Shown here piece after piece: positions 15,595 through 25,798 of a stretch of 30,968 nt of DNA. Each line of letters starts with the position of its first letter. The first letter of the stretch is position 1. Both the position numbers and the translations under genes were made by a program. This DNA is from a virus, in the IMG/VR virus record IMGVR_UViG_3300037809_000523, positions 1-30,968 of that record. One strand, 5' to 3'. The notes beneath the pieces were generated by a model. That model searched no databases and had not been told where the DNA came from. It saw nothing but the letters and a program-made list of their open reading frames with translations.

Positions 15595-15789
15595 ATGTCA
15601 CAAACAAAAGAAATGACACTTACGAGTGTAAAAGTAAAAAGCAACCTATTTGAAAATTTTAAAATAGAATGTGTAAAAAGAAAATTTAGTTTTCAAAAAC
15701 TTGCTGATCGATCAATTTATTTGTATCTTACAGATGAAGATTTTAGAAAAAAAATCAACAATCAAATTAATTTAGAAATTAAAGACTAA
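15595..15789 (+). CDS. Ribbon-helix-helix-like small DNA-binding protein
   Basis: The 64-residue protein has an N-terminal strand (EMTLTSVKVKS) followed by two helices (LFENFKIECVKRKFSFQKL and DRSIYLYLTDEDFRKKI). This is the pattern of Arc/MetJ-type ribbon-helix-helix proteins, although no DNA-binding residue can be proven. It starts after an A/T-rich leader ending AATAATAATT, seven bases before the glycosyltransferase gene, and could regulate that unit. Confidence 0.65.
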   Translation: MSQTKEMTLTSVKVKSNLFENFKIECVKRKFSFQKLADRSIYLYLTDEDFRKKINNQINLEIKD

Positions 15790-15796
15790 AACAAAA

Positions 15797-17227
15797 ATGA
15801 AAGAAGGTTATATTAAACAAAGTGATAGAAAGAAAATTCTATTGTTAACGGATGATATTAGAGTACATTCGGGAGTTGCTCAAATTGGTAGGGAAATTGT
15901 CACTAATACTTCGCACCATTATAATTGGTGTCAATTAGCAGGTTCTGTCCAACACCCAGATAAGGGAAAAGTCCAAGATCTATCAGAAGAAGTAAATAAA
16001 ACAGAAGGGATTGAGGATGCTTATGTAAAGCTATATCCTGTAGATGGTTATGGTAATCCTGATATTTTAAGAGAAGTTTTAAAAATTGAAAAACCAGATG
16101 CAATTTTTCTAATTACTGATCCAAGATATTTTGAATGGGTATTTCAAATGGAAGATGAAATCAGAACAAAAATTCCAATAGTATACCTCAACATTTGGGA
16201 TGATCTCCCAGCTCCTCAATATAATGAAGAATTTTATGAATCTTGTGATGCCTTATTCGGTATTTCCAAACAAACTGTAGCAATTAATAAAATTGTTTTA
16301 GGTGATAAAGCTAAAAATAAGGTTATTGAATATGTTCCTCATGGTTTAGATACTAAAAAATTCTTCACAATAACAGATCCAAATGAAGAATTTGATAATT
16401 TTAAAAAACAAATAACTAGGGGTGTTGAAAAAGACTTTATATTACTTTTTAATTCAAGGAATATTAGAAGAAAATCTATACCAGATGCTATTTCTGCTTG
16501 GAAATTATTTACAGAAACATTAACAGAAGAAGAAAAAAATAAAGTATTATTTATCTTACATACTGATATAGTTAGTGATGCAGGGACAGACATACCGGCA
16601 GTAGTAGAATATTTAATGGGAGAGGATGATGAAACTGTAGTAATTTCTCAAAATAAATTACCACACTCCCATATGAATTATCTTTATAATATGGCGGATG
16701 GAGTTATATTATTATCATCTGCTGAAGGTTGGGGACTAGCATTAACTGAATCCTTACTTACAGGAACCCCTTTTATTGCTAATGTAACAGGTGGAATGCA
16801 AGATCAAATGAGATTTGTAGACCATAAAGGTAATTGGTATGTTAATTCAATTGATATGCCTTCCAACCAATTTGGTACTTACACAGAACATGGAGAATGG
16901 GCACTCCCAGTTTACCCTAAAGCTATGGGGATGGTAGGTTCACCAATAACCCCTTATATTTGGGATAGTAGATGTGATTTTAGAGATGCTAAAGATAGAA
17001 TCATTGAATTATATAAGATGGGTGATGAAGAGAGAAAAAGAAGAGGTAATTTAGGTAAAGAATGGGCTAAAGGAGATGAAGCTGGGTTTACTGCTGAACA
17101 AATGGGTAAAACTTTTACTGAAGGGATGGAAAAATTATTTTCAACTTGGACGCCTAGAGAAAGATTCACATTTTGGAAAGATACAGATTTCAAAGTAAGA
17201 ACATTAAATCATAAATTAGAATACTAA
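15797..17227 (+). CDS. Glycosyltransferase, GT-B fold (group 1/GT4-like)
   Basis: The 476-residue protein begins with KILLLTDDIRVHSGVAQIGR, the Gly-containing loop of the GT-B acceptor domain. The donor domain follows, with FNSRNIRRKSIPDAISAW (about 218-235) and the family signature AEGWGLALTESLLTGTPFI (about 310-330), which places the glutamates that bind the nucleotide sugar. It heads a run of sugar genes and abuts a second GT-B gene with no gap. The acceptor is unknown. Confidence 0.9.
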   Translation: MKEGYIKQSDRKKILLLTDDIRVHSGVAQIGREIVTNTSHHYNWCQLAGSVQHPDKGKVQDLSEEVNKTEGIEDAYVKLYPVDGYGNPDILREVLKIEKPDAIFLITDPRYFEWVFQMEDEIRTKIPIVYLNIWDDLPAPQYNEEFYESCDALFGISKQTVAINKIVLGDKAKNKVIEYVPHGLDTKKFFTITDPNEEFDNFKKQITRGVEKDFILLFNSRNIRRKSIPDAISAWKLFTETLTEEEKNKVLFILHTDIVSDAGTDIPAVVEYLMGEDDETVVISQNKLPHSHMNYLYNMADGVILLSSAEGWGLALTESLLTGTPFIANVTGGMQDQMRFVDHKGNWYVNSIDMPSNQFGTYTEHGEWALPVYPKAMGMVGSPITPYIWDSRCDFRDAKDRIIELYKMGDEERKRRGNLGKEWAKGDEAGFTAEQMGKTFTEGMEKLFSTWTPRERFTFWKDTDFKVRTLNHKLEY

Positions 17228-18517
17228 ATGAAAAATACATTTGTAATAAGCGCTCCAGTTGAGACTTACTCAGGATATGGAGCAAGAGCTAGAGATTTTG
17301 TAAAAGCTTTAATAGAATCAGATAAATATGATATTAAAATTTTATCACAAAGATGGGGTGATACTAGAAAGGGATTTTTAGATGATTTTCCAGAATGGAA
17401 TTTCATGAAAGAATATCTTATACCTAATTTAACGTCAAAACCAGACATTTGGTGTCAAGTCACAGTACCCAATGAATTTCAACCTGTAGGCGAATATAAC
17501 ATTGGTTTAACGGCAGGTATCGAAACTACAGCATGTGCCCCCCAATGGATTGAAGGTTGTAATAGGATGAATTTAATTTTAACTTCATCTAATCATTCTA
17601 AGAATGTATTTGAAAATACATCTTATGAGATGCAAAATAAACAAACAGGTCAAAAACAACCTTTAAAATTAACCACACCAGTTAAAGTATTATTTGAAGG
17701 CGCTAATTTAGATGTTTATAAAGGAATTAAAGAATTTACTAATGAAAAATTATATAATCACATAAATGACATACCTGAAAAATTTGCTTATTTATTTGTT
17801 GGACATTGGTTAAAAGGTGCATTAGGTCATGATAGAAAAAATGTAGGTTTATTAATTAAAGCTTTCTTTGAAGTATGGAAAAATAAATCAAATGCACCGG
17901 CACTAGTTCTTAAAACATCTATTGGAAAAGGATCTCACATAGATCGGAGAGAAATATTGAAAAGGATTGATACAATTAAAAAAAGTCTTCCACCTTCAAA
18001 CAAATTACCAAATGTTTATTTACTTCATGGTGATTTATCTGATGGGGAAATTAATGAATTATATAATCACCCAAAGGTTAAAGCTATGATTAGTGCTACT
18101 AAAGGAGAAGGATTTGGTAGACCATTATTAGAATTTGCATTAACAGGCAAACCAACAATTGCAACTGGGTGGAGTGGGCATATAGATTTTCTAAATCCTA
18201 AATTTGCACCTATAATGGGGGGTAAATTAGGTAAACTAGATCCATCTTCAATACAAAAAGATGTATTAATTGAAGGGGCAGAATGGTTTGATGTAGACCA
18301 CGGCCATTTGGGTCATTTTATGGTTGATGTTAAGAAAAATTATAAAGACTGGAATAAGAAATCAAAAATATTAGGTAGTAGACTAAGAAAAAACTTTAGC
18401 TATGAAGGTATGAAAAAGGTATTAATTGATATTTTAGATAATAATGTTGATGTTCCAACACAAATAAAATTAAAACTCCCAGAAATAAAAGGGGTTGAAC
18501 TACCAAAATTACAATAA
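17228..18517 (+). CDS. Glycosyltransferase, GT-B fold (group 1/GT4-like)
   Basis: The 429-residue protein begins with VISAPVETYSGYGARARDF, a typical acceptor-domain start with a Gly loop. AYLFVGHWLKGALGHDRKN opens the donor domain, and TKGEGFGRPLLEFALTGKP (about 289-307) is the sugar-nucleotide signature. The start codon follows the preceding stop directly (TAAATG). The two tandem GT-B proteins have similar plans but clearly different sequences and may add successive sugars. Confidence 0.9.
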   Translation: MKNTFVISAPVETYSGYGARARDFVKALIESDKYDIKILSQRWGDTRKGFLDDFPEWNFMKEYLIPNLTSKPDIWCQVTVPNEFQPVGEYNIGLTAGIETTACAPQWIEGCNRMNLILTSSNHSKNVFENTSYEMQNKQTGQKQPLKLTTPVKVLFEGANLDVYKGIKEFTNEKLYNHINDIPEKFAYLFVGHWLKGALGHDRKNVGLLIKAFFEVWKNKSNAPALVLKTSIGKGSHIDRREILKRIDTIKKSLPPSNKLPNVYLLHGDLSDGEINELYNHPKVKAMISATKGEGFGRPLLEFALTGKPTIATGWSGHIDFLNPKFAPIMGGKLGKLDPSSIQKDVLIEGAEWFDVDHGHLGHFMVDVKKNYKDWNKKSKILGSRLRKNFSYEGMKKVLIDILDNNVDVPTQIKLKLPEIKGVELPKLQ

Positions 18518-18518
18518 A

Positions 18519-19231
<713 letters not shown>

Positions 19232-19235
<4 letters not shown>

Positions 19236-19852
19236 AGATAAGTTATGCTGTAACAGTATGTGATGAATTTGAAGAAATTAAAAAATTACTTGAAATATTA
19301 TCAAATACTAAAAGAAATATTGATGAGGTAGTTGTTTTATTAGATACTACGAAATCAAACAATAAAATATTAGATTATTTAACTAAATTAGAATCTAATA
19401 ATGAAATAGTTTTAATACAAGGAAAATTTAATAATCACTTTGCTGATTGGAAAAATAAATTAAACAGTGCCTGTACAGGAGACTATATATTTCAAATTGA
19501 TGCTGATGAATATCCACATTTATATCTATTAAAATCTCTTCATATAATATTAGAATCAAACCCTGTAGATTTAATTAGGGTTTCTAGAGTTAATACTGTA
19601 AAAGGTTTAACATCCTACCACATACAAGAATGGGGGTGGAATATAAATAAAAATAATTGGGTCAATTGGCCTGATAAGCAGTGGAGAATTTATAAAAATA
19701 ATTCTAAGATTAAATGGGAAGGAAAGGTTCATGAAAAAATTATTGGACATGAAACTTTTGCTGAGCTACCTGAGGAGGAAGCATATTCTTTATATCACCC
19801 TAAAAATATTAAAAAACAAGAAGCACAAAATAATTATTATAATACTCTTTAA
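19232..19852 (+). CDS. Glycosyltransferase, GT-A fold (family 2)
   Basis: The protein of 206 residues has MKISYAVTVCDEFEEIKKLL at the nucleotide-binding start, IDEVVVLLDT, and the metal-binding YIFQIDADEYPH (DAD at about 89-91). WRIYKNNSKIKWEGKVHEKI is the segment seen in GT2 enzymes of the SunS/WaaE type. Its start overlaps the stop of the epimerase remnant frame. A TATAAATA octamer lies at 19211-19218, 13 bases upstream of the ATG. Confidence 0.87.
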
Positions 19853-19854
19853 AA

Positions 19855-20679
19855 ATGGAAATAGGAATAATAGGGCAAGGTTTTGTTGGTAATGCCGTTT
19901 ACCAAAAATTTAAAAATTATTATAATGTTAAAACATTCGATATAAAAGGTAGAATTCATTGTAATAGCAATGAGCAAGAAGTATTCGATAGTGAAGTTGT
20001 ATTTATTTGTTTACCAACCCCAATGAATAAAGATGGGAGTTGCCACACAAATATAGTTGAAAAAGCAATCAAACGTGTAGTTGAACTTGGTACATCTAAA
20101 ATAGTAGTCATTAAATCAACAGTACCTCCGGGTACTACTGAAAGATTAAATAAACTATATAGTAATTTAGATATAGTATTTAATCCCGAATTTCTAACTG
20201 AAGCAAATGCTGTAGATGATTATAATAGACAAAAACGAATTATATTGGGTGGACCCCGAAAATCAACTACAAAATTAAAACCATTATTTTCTAAAGCATT
20301 TCCTAAAGCCCATATAATTAAAACAGATCCAACATACGCTGAAATGATTAAATATGTTACTAATTGTTTTTTAGCAACTAAAGTTTCATTTGCTAATGAA
20401 ATGTATGATGTGTGTGAAGGGTTAGGTGTGGATTATGATAAAGTAATTGAATATGCTTGTTATGATGAAAGATTAGGAACATCACACTGGTCAGTTCCAG
20501 GCCCAGATGGAGATAGAGGATATGGGGGGCATTGTTTTCCTAAAGATGTAAAAGCATTAATTAAAGTAGCTATAGATAATGATTTACTCCCTCAAATGTT
20601 GATAGCAACAGATGATAAAAATAATGAAGTAAGAAATAACAGAAATTGGGAAAATATGAAAGGAAGAGCAATTATATAA
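19855..20679 (+). CDS. UDP-glucose/GDP-mannose 6-dehydrogenase family, short form
   Basis: The family oxidises the C6 hydroxyl of a nucleotide sugar to the acid. The NAD-binding start is IGIIGQGFVGNAVY. Conserved VVIKSTVPPGTTERL, FNPEFLTEANAV and the central helix residues K166 and N170 are present. The catalytic cysteine is C227 in YGGHCFPKD. At 274 residues it is much shorter than typical enzymes (about 400 or more) because the C-terminal UDP-binding domain is missing, so activity or substrate may differ. It sits two bases after a glycosyltransferase and next to an intact epimerase. Confidence 0.88.
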   Translation: MEIGIIGQGFVGNAVYQKFKNYYNVKTFDIKGRIHCNSNEQEVFDSEVVFICLPTPMNKDGSCHTNIVEKAIKRVVELGTSKIVVIKSTVPPGTTERLNKLYSNLDIVFNPEFLTEANAVDDYNRQKRIILGGPRKSTTKLKPLFSKAFPKAHIIKTDPTYAEMIKYVTNCFLATKVSFANEMYDVCEGLGVDYDKVIEYACYDERLGTSHWSVPGPDGDRGYGGHCFPKDVKALIKVAIDNDLLPQMLIATDDKNNEVRNNRNWENMKGRAII

Positions 20680-20689
20680 ATTTGATAAA

Positions 20690-21709
20690 ATGAAAAAAAC
20701 AGTATTAATAACAGGAGTAGCAGGGCTACTAGGAAGTAGACTAGCAGATTGGATTATTGAAAATAAACCTGAGTATGAGGTTGTTGGGATTGATGATTTA
20801 AGTGGTGGATTTGCTGAAAATATCAACCCTAAAGTAAAATTTTGGAATTTAGATTTGGCTAATACAGATATTGAAAACTGCTTTAGAGTTAATAAACCTG
20901 ATTATGTTTTTCATTTTGCTGCATACGCTGCCGAAGGTTTATCTCCATTTATTCGTTGTTATAATTATGATAATAATTTAAAACCCACAGCCCGCATAGT
21001 TAATGAGTGCATAAAACATGATGTTAAAAGACTGATATTCACGTCAACTCTTGCAGTATATGGTCATGGGGATGGAGGAATATTTGATGAATCCCAAAGA
21101 CAAGCACCAATTGATCCTTATGGAGTTGCAAAATATGCTTGTGAAATGGACATCCAAATTGCGGGTGAACAGCATGGGTTAGATTGGTGCATTATTAGAC
21201 CTCATAATGTGTATGGTATTAAACAAAACTTTTGGGATAAATATAGGAATGTATTAGGTATTTGGATGTACCAACATTTAAATGATATGCCTATGACAAT
21301 ATTTGGAGATGGTGAACAAACCAGAGCATTTAGTTTTATTGATGATTCATTAGAACCTTTATGGAATGCTGCTGTTAGACCTCAAGCAAGCAAAGAAATT
21401 ATTAATTTAGGAGGCATTGAAGAAGTATCTATAAAAGACGCATCTTTAATTTTAAGAGAAGTAATAGGTGAAGGAGAAATTGTACATTTAGAAGGCAGAC
21501 ATGAAGTTAAACACTCAATTCCAACATACCAAAAATCAATTGATTTATTAGGATTTGAATATAAAACTGATATGAAATCAGGTTTAACTAAAATGTGGGA
21601 GTGGGCTAAAAATCAACCTATGAGAGATAGGTTTGTATGGCCTCAGTATGAGATTGAAAAAGGAATTTATAGTTTTTGGAAAAATGAAACTAAAAAACAT
21701 AATAAATAA
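20690..21709 (+). CDS. NAD-dependent nucleotide-sugar epimerase/dehydratase (extended SDR)
   Basis: The 339-residue protein carries the dinucleotide motif TGVAGLLGSR (G9, G12, G15), the strand end VVGIDDLSGG, the catalytic STLAVYG (S119/T120) and YGVAK (Y144, K148), and FGDGEQTRAFSFIDDS near the substrate pocket. It is similar to UDP-glucose 4-epimerase and relatives, but the exact reaction is not readable. It retains all parts missing in the remnant at 18980. Its 3' end overlaps the next gene. Confidence 0.9.
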   Translation: MKKTVLITGVAGLLGSRLADWIIENKPEYEVVGIDDLSGGFAENINPKVKFWNLDLANTDIENCFRVNKPDYVFHFAAYAAEGLSPFIRCYNYDNNLKPTARIVNECIKHDVKRLIFTSTLAVYGHGDGGIFDESQRQAPIDPYGVAKYACEMDIQIAGEQHGLDWCIIRPHNVYGIKQNFWDKYRNVLGIWMYQHLNDMPMTIFGDGEQTRAFSFIDDSLEPLWNAAVRPQASKEIINLGGIEEVSIKDASLILREVIGEGEIVHLEGRHEVKHSIPTYQKSIDLLGFEYKTDMKSGLTKMWEWAKNQPMRDRFVWPQYEIEKGIYSFWKNETKKHNK

Positions 21710-22475
21710 AAGTTATTATTGTACTATAGGCCATGTAAGTAGTGAAAGCGATCTAGAATTACATGAAAGATATATTTTATATAATCTACCAGTACTAAAG
21801 GAATTTAAACAACACATAATTGTTGTTAATTACTCAACACCCCTTCAACAAGAAAATACTAAATTATGGAGACACTACTTTCCAAATTGTGTAATTTTAA
21901 ATTTAGAGGAAAATAGAGGCCATTCATTTGGAATTGCAGATCAGGAAAATGTTATAATTGATTACTGTCATGAAAATGATATAGATTGGGTATGTAAATC
22001 CTCTCATGATGTAGTATTCCAACCTACAATTTTAGATATTAAAGTTGATGATAGTGATTTTTATTACATGAATGGTATTGGTTTTGGGGGGATGGAAAAA
22101 TATAATTTTGATTTAGATAAAATCTCTAAGGAGGATTTTTACCCACAGACTAATTTTTATTTTATAGATACAACTAAAATTGATTATCTTTATGACAAAA
22201 AATATGTTAATGATACTTACGATTATATTCAAAATTTAGAAGTTTATAGTGGTAGAGTTTGGGAACATATTGAAGGATGGACTTGTGAAGATTTTTTGAA
22301 AAAGTGTATAATTAGAAATAAACTCTCCAAATATCATTTGGTTTCCCATAAAAAATATCGTATATTATTGGAGACAATAAAACAACAACAAATACACGAT
22401 TGTAGCCATAAAAATATCATGATAGAAGGAATATGTCATTTCCAACATCCTGATCAAAACGTTTTAATTATATGA
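21684..22475 (+). CDS. Putative glycosyltransferase-like protein (GT-A-type pattern)
   Basis: The start at 21684 (MKLKNIINKSYYCTIGHVSS) gives the shortest overlap with the epimerase gene, 26 bases; in-frame ATGs at 21633 and 21648 are less likely. The region HIIVVNYST, LNLEENRGHSFGIADQ and WVCKSSHDVVF resembles the core of GT-A enzymes, with SSHD in the place of the DxD. No strict family signature is visible, so the call is cautious. It overlaps the next gene as ATGA, inside the sugar cluster. Confidence 0.6.
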   Translation: MKLKNIINKSYYCTIGHVSSESDLELHERYILYNLPVLKEFKQHIIVVNYSTPLQQENTKLWRHYFPNCVILNLEENRGHSFGIADQENVIIDYCHENDIDWVCKSSHDVVFQPTILDIKVDDSDFYYMNGIGFGGMEKYNFDLDKISKEDFYPQTNFYFIDTTKIDYLYDKKYVNDTYDYIQNLEVYSGRVWEHIEGWTCEDFLKKCIIRNKLSKYHLVSHKKYRILLETIKQQQIHDCSHKNIMIEGICHFQHPDQNVLII

Positions 22476-23071
22476 AAATAGACATAGAAAGAAAAGTTAA
22501 TGATATATTCAGAACTCCATCAGATATTAACGAACATATCCCTACAATAATTAACTTAGCACAAGAATGCGATCATATCACGGAAATGGGCGTAAGAGGA
22601 ATTATTTCAACTTGGGGGTGGCTAGCAGGTTTTCCAAAGAATGGTTTATATAGTTACGATCTTCATAATCCCTCTAAATGGGGTGGTGATATTCAAAGTG
22701 TTTATGACACCGCTGAAGCTTATAATATCCCTTTTAAATTTATAGAAGGGGATGTGTTAAAAATTGATATTGAAGAAACTGATTTACTATTTATTGACAC
22801 TTGGCATCGTTATGACCAATTAAAATCAGAATTAGCAAGACACTCAGATAAAGCAAAAAAATATATTTGTTTCCATGACACAACAACTTATGAACATCGA
22901 GGGGAAGCAATGAGCTCTGAAGGAGGGGATAAATGGGATGAAAATGATTTGGAAAATAATAAAGGATTATGGGATGCTGTTACTGAGTTTTTAGATGAAA
23001 ATAATGACAAATGGGAATTATTTAAAAGATACACAAATAATAATGGATTTACAATTATTAAACGTAAATGA
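22472..23071 (+). CDS. Class I SAM methyltransferase-like protein (CmcI/Methyltransf_24 type)
   Basis: The glycine-poor motif I is ITEMGVRGIISTWGWLAG (about 36-53), followed by GLYSYDLHNP, EGDVLKIDI and DLLFIDTWHRYDQLKSEL, with YICFHDTTTYEHRG downstream. The D-TWH and HDT pattern matches cephalosporin-hydroxylase-like and rhamnosyl O-methyltransferases. It is 199 residues long, coupled by ATGA on both sides, and lies amid glycosyltransferases, so sugar O-methylation is the likeliest role. The substrate is unknown. Confidence 0.78.
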   Translation: MKIDIERKVNDIFRTPSDINEHIPTIINLAQECDHITEMGVRGIISTWGWLAGFPKNGLYSYDLHNPSKWGGDIQSVYDTAEAYNIPFKFIEGDVLKIDIEETDLLFIDTWHRYDQLKSELARHSDKAKKYICFHDTTTYEHRGEAMSSEGGDKWDENDLENNKGLWDAVTEFLDENNDKWELFKRYTNNNGFTIIKRK

Positions 23072-23760
23072 AAGTAATATACAGGATATCAGATGCTGGT
23101 TATAATAAAGTTAAACCAGACTATATAAATAATGAAAAGTGTTTGGCAAATGCTATGAATGTATTTGGAGACGCTGAGTGGTCAATTATAGCTGACGGAA
23201 TATCAGAAGAAACCAACAATATGATTCAAAAGTATATTCCACGGAATTATATTTATTATGTTAATGAAGGGAATGGAGCTAGTACATTTAATATAGCTTT
23301 AGATGAAGCCATAATGGAGGATGATGGAGATGAAATAATATATTTTTTAGAAAATGATTATTTACATAAACCTAATTCACTAAAAATTTTAAATGAAGGA
23401 TTTACATTAGGAGCCTCTTTTATATCCTTATATGATCATCCTGATAAGTATTTACCCCCCAATAAAGGAGGTAACCCATTTTGTGAAGGGGGAGCTGAAG
23501 ATACTAGAGTGCATTTAACTGATAGTTGTCATTGGAAAATTACAAATTCAACTACAATGACGTTTGCGTCTAAAGTATCTACTTTAAGAGCTAATGAAAG
23601 TATACTTCGCAAACATACCTCTAATACCCACCCAAATGATTTTAATATGTTTTTAGAATTAAGAGAAAAAAATGAATTATTAGTAACACCTATACCAGGT
23701 TATGCTACTCATGGAGAAACTGCTTGGTTATCGCCTTTAACAGATTGGAATAAAATATGA
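23068..23760 (+). CDS. Putative glycosyltransferase-like protein (230 aa)
   Basis: The protein starts KVIYRISDAGYNKVKPDYIN and contains EIIYFLENDYLHKPNSLKIL (about 88-107), in which END could serve as the metal-binding acidic motif of a GT-A enzyme. FISLYDHPDKYLPP and a C-terminal GYATHGETAWLSP follow. Family signatures are weak, so this is inferred mainly from the acidic motif and from lying between a methyltransferase and a GT2 gene, with ATGA junctions on both sides. Confidence 0.6.
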   Translation: MKVIYRISDAGYNKVKPDYINNEKCLANAMNVFGDAEWSIIADGISEETNNMIQKYIPRNYIYYVNEGNGASTFNIALDEAIMEDDGDEIIYFLENDYLHKPNSLKILNEGFTLGASFISLYDHPDKYLPPNKGGNPFCEGGAEDTRVHLTDSCHWKITNSTTMTFASKVSTLRANESILRKHTSNTHPNDFNMFLELREKNELLVTPIPGYATHGETAWLSPLTDWNKI

Positions 23761-24554
23761 TTAGTATAATAATCCCAACATATAGAAATCCTGAATATTT
23801 GGATATTTGCTTAAAATCAGCTATTGAACAACAGTCAAGAAAAAACGAAATAATTGTTGCTGTAGATGGTTTTATTGAAGAAAGTCAATTAGTATTAGAT
23901 AAATATAAAAATGATATTCAAATACTAGATTTAGGTGAAAACCAAGGTATGCAAATGGCTCTTAATTTAGGAGTAATGAATGCTACAAATGAAATTATCT
24001 TTATAGTAAATGATGATAATGTATTTTGTAAAAATTATGATTTAACTATATCAAAAGAAATAAAAAATTATCCAAAAACAGTACTAACTTTAAATCAAAT
24101 AGAACCAACAGGTCCAGGTATATTCAACTTCCCCGTTAAGGATTTAGGACGTAACCCTAAAGAATTTAAATATGAAGAATTTATTAAGTACGAGCAATCA
24201 ATTAATAAAGAGGAATTAACGATTGATGGTGGTATTTTCCCATTTGCAATGCATAAAAAATATTATATGGCTGCTGGTGGGTTTGATACAATGTATCAAT
24301 CACCTTTTATTTGTGATTGGGATTTCTTTTTAAAATTAGATTTAATAGGACTTGGATTTATTAGAACACATAGAGCACATTTATATCATTTTGGGAGCAC
24401 CGCAACTAAAAATGGTAATGAAGGAGATAAATTTAAAGCAACAGAAGGACCAGCAGCTGAAATGTTTATGTATAAATGGGGTATGACACCTCAATTATTT
24501 GAAAATAATTCCCACAGCCCTAAAGGATCTAATATTAGAGGAATCAATTTTTAA
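23757..24554 (+). CDS. Glycosyltransferase, GT-A fold (family 2)
   Basis: The 265-residue enzyme begins MISIIIPTYRNPEYLDICLK, followed by IIVAVDGF, ENQGMQMALNLGV and the metal-binding IIFIVNDDNVF (DDN at about 83-85). Later AAGGFDTMYQSPFICDWDFF is the acceptor-side segment with a conserved ED/WD pattern. It ends the main sugar cluster. The N-terminus resembles that of the gene at 13260, so the two may be related by duplication. Confidence 0.9.
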   Translation: MISIIIPTYRNPEYLDICLKSAIEQQSRKNEIIVAVDGFIEESQLVLDKYKNDIQILDLGENQGMQMALNLGVMNATNEIIFIVNDDNVFCKNYDLTISKEIKNYPKTVLTLNQIEPTGPGIFNFPVKDLGRNPKEFKYEEFIKYEQSINKEELTIDGGIFPFAMHKKYYMAAGGFDTMYQSPFICDWDFFLKLDLIGLGFIRTHRAHLYHFGSTATKNGNEGDKFKATEGPAAEMFMYKWGMTPQLFENNSHSPKGSNIRGINF

Positions 24555-24560
24555 ATATTT

Positions 24561-24926
24561 ATGACCATAACCCCCAAAAATATAATACAAATGGAAGAAA
24601 ATGATAAAATGAATAAGGTATCTAAGAGAGAGGTTATAAACATAGAAATAGATTGGGATAATGAAGAAGATTTAATAGGATTAAGTGATAATGAAATATT
24701 TGTTGATTTTATACTAGAAGAAAGTTTAAAAGCAATAGTTGATGCTTTAAAGAATAATAAAGATAAAGCAGAGCTATTTAATATATTTAATATGTCTGTT
24801 ATTATAGAATTAAAAAAATCTCAATTTAAAAATGTTTTAAATAAAATCACTGATATGCTTATAAAGAATGAGGAATATGAGAGATGTTCAGAATTACAAA
24901 AATTAATAAAAAAATATGAAATATAA
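24561..24926 (+). CDS. Unknown protein with UVR-like C-terminal helix pair
   Basis: The 121-residue frame (an ATG at 24591 giving 111 residues is an alternative start) is acidic and helical. Its last 24 residues, MLIKNEEYERCSELQKLIKK, have the E-x-Y-E-x2-x-x-L-x2-x-I spacing of the UVR motif of UvrB and ClpC-type proteins, which mediates helix pairing. No other domain is visible. It overlaps the following small gene. Confidence 0.6.
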   Translation: MTITPKNIIQMEENDKMNKVSKREVINIEIDWDNEEDLIGLSDNEIFVDFILEESLKAIVDALKNNKDKAELFNIFNMSVIIELKKSQFKNVLNKITDMLIKNEEYERCSELQKLIKKYEI

Positions 24927-25077
24927 ATTCTACAGTCCAAAAAATAAAGATAAAGAAACAATGGGGATAGTAAAGGCATCCTCATTAAATGAAGCATACC
25001 AAATAGCAGCTTCAACTAAAAAACTAACTTTATCACAATTCAAAAAATTATTCATAGTAGAAGAAATAAAAATATGA
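24916..25077 (+). CDS. Small basic protein (53 aa), unknown
   Basis: This short frame begins MKYKFYSPKNKDKETMGIVK and ends KKLFIVEEIKI. It overlaps the preceding gene by 11 bases, and its stop overlaps the next start as ATGA. That coupling, and the fact that it fills an otherwise empty 147-base gap, argue that it is real. SSLNEAYQIAASTKKL looks like a small helix and suggests a compact fold. Function unknown. Confidence 0.65.
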   Translation: MKYKFYSPKNKDKETMGIVKASSLNEAYQIAASTKKLTLSQFKKLFIVEEIKI

Positions 25078-25463
25078 ATACTGGAAACGAGGGTTTAAAA
25101 CAATTATTTAAAATGGTTATCGGAGCTGATGTAAATATTAATGATAATTTTGATAAAACAGAAGAAGTAATATTTACAAGTTTAATTAAAAGACTAGAAG
25201 AATCTGAAAAAATGGAACATAAAGTGTTTCAAACTAGTGGTATTGATTTAAGTAAAGTAACAGATGGGTTATGGTTTGTTATAGAAAACCAAATGAGAAT
25301 GTTATATGGCCCTGAATCATCAGAGTTAATTCAGTGGTACATTTATGATAGATTTAACCCAGATGGTAGTATTATACCTCTAGAAGGTCCTAATGGTAAA
25401 TTATTTATATTAAGAAATCCAAATGATCTTTGGAGTTATATAAAATTTAAATTTACAAAATAA
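25074..25463 (+). CDS. Unknown protein (129 aa)
   Basis: The protein includes EGLKQLFKMVIGADVNIND, an acidic helix around 30-50, and LWFVIENQMRMLYGPESSEL followed by GPNGKLFILRNPNDLWSYIK. It is soluble, with a mixed alpha/beta pattern. It is coupled to the small gene before it by ATGA, and a promoter element begins directly after its stop. I do not recognise a family. Confidence 0.7.
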   Translation: MNTGNEGLKQLFKMVIGADVNINDNFDKTEEVIFTSLIKRLEESEKMEHKVFQTSGIDLSKVTDGLWFVIENQMRMLYGPESSELIQWYIYDRFNPDGSIIPLEGPNGKLFILRNPNDLWSYIKFKFTK

Positions 25464-25495
25464 TTTGGGTATCTAATATTCCTTTCGTATATTTA
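25464..25495 (+). promoter_or_regulatory. Bacteroidota-type promoter, copy 4
   Basis: TTTG at 25464-25467, a 20-base spacer ending TTCG, and TATATTTA at 25488-25495. The leader to the ATG at 25547 would be about 45 bases, the second longest among the seven copies, and A/T-rich with GTATAAATTAAATATAG. Confidence 0.72.
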
Positions 25496-25546
25496 CACAT
25501 AAATAGTTTATAATTATAGTGTAAGTATAAATTAAATATAGCATTA

Positions 25547-25798
25547 ATGAAATTGAAAATGATACCATGCATTGCATGTAAAGAACCTATGCCTGAATTA
25601 AGATTAACTAAGTTTGGGTATAAGGAATGTGTAGATTGCTCAACTGTAGGCGCATATAAGGCAGTAAGTATGCAACATGGCGAAGGTGACCATACATGGA
25701 ATGATATTCAAATTATGACGCCTGAACAAATGGAGAAGTACAATAATGATTCAAAGAAAAAATCAAAATTAGACTCATATAAAAATTTAGATGCCTAA
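25547..25798 (+). CDS. Small zinc-finger protein, unknown function
   Basis: Residues 8-31 hold CIACKEPMPELRLTKFGYKE and CVDC, a pair of CxxC knuckles with the MPE-R-x-GY-x-CVDC look of DksA/TraR-type zinc fingers. The rest (GAYKAVSMQHGEGDHTWNDI, then a basic helix) is not part of that family. It lacks the coiled coil of DksA. It starts its own transcription unit and overlaps the next gene by eight bases. Confidence 0.7.
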   Translation: MKLKMIPCIACKEPMPELRLTKFGYKECVDCSTVGAYKAVSMQHGEGDHTWNDIQIMTPEQMEKYNNDSKKKSKLDSYKNLDA

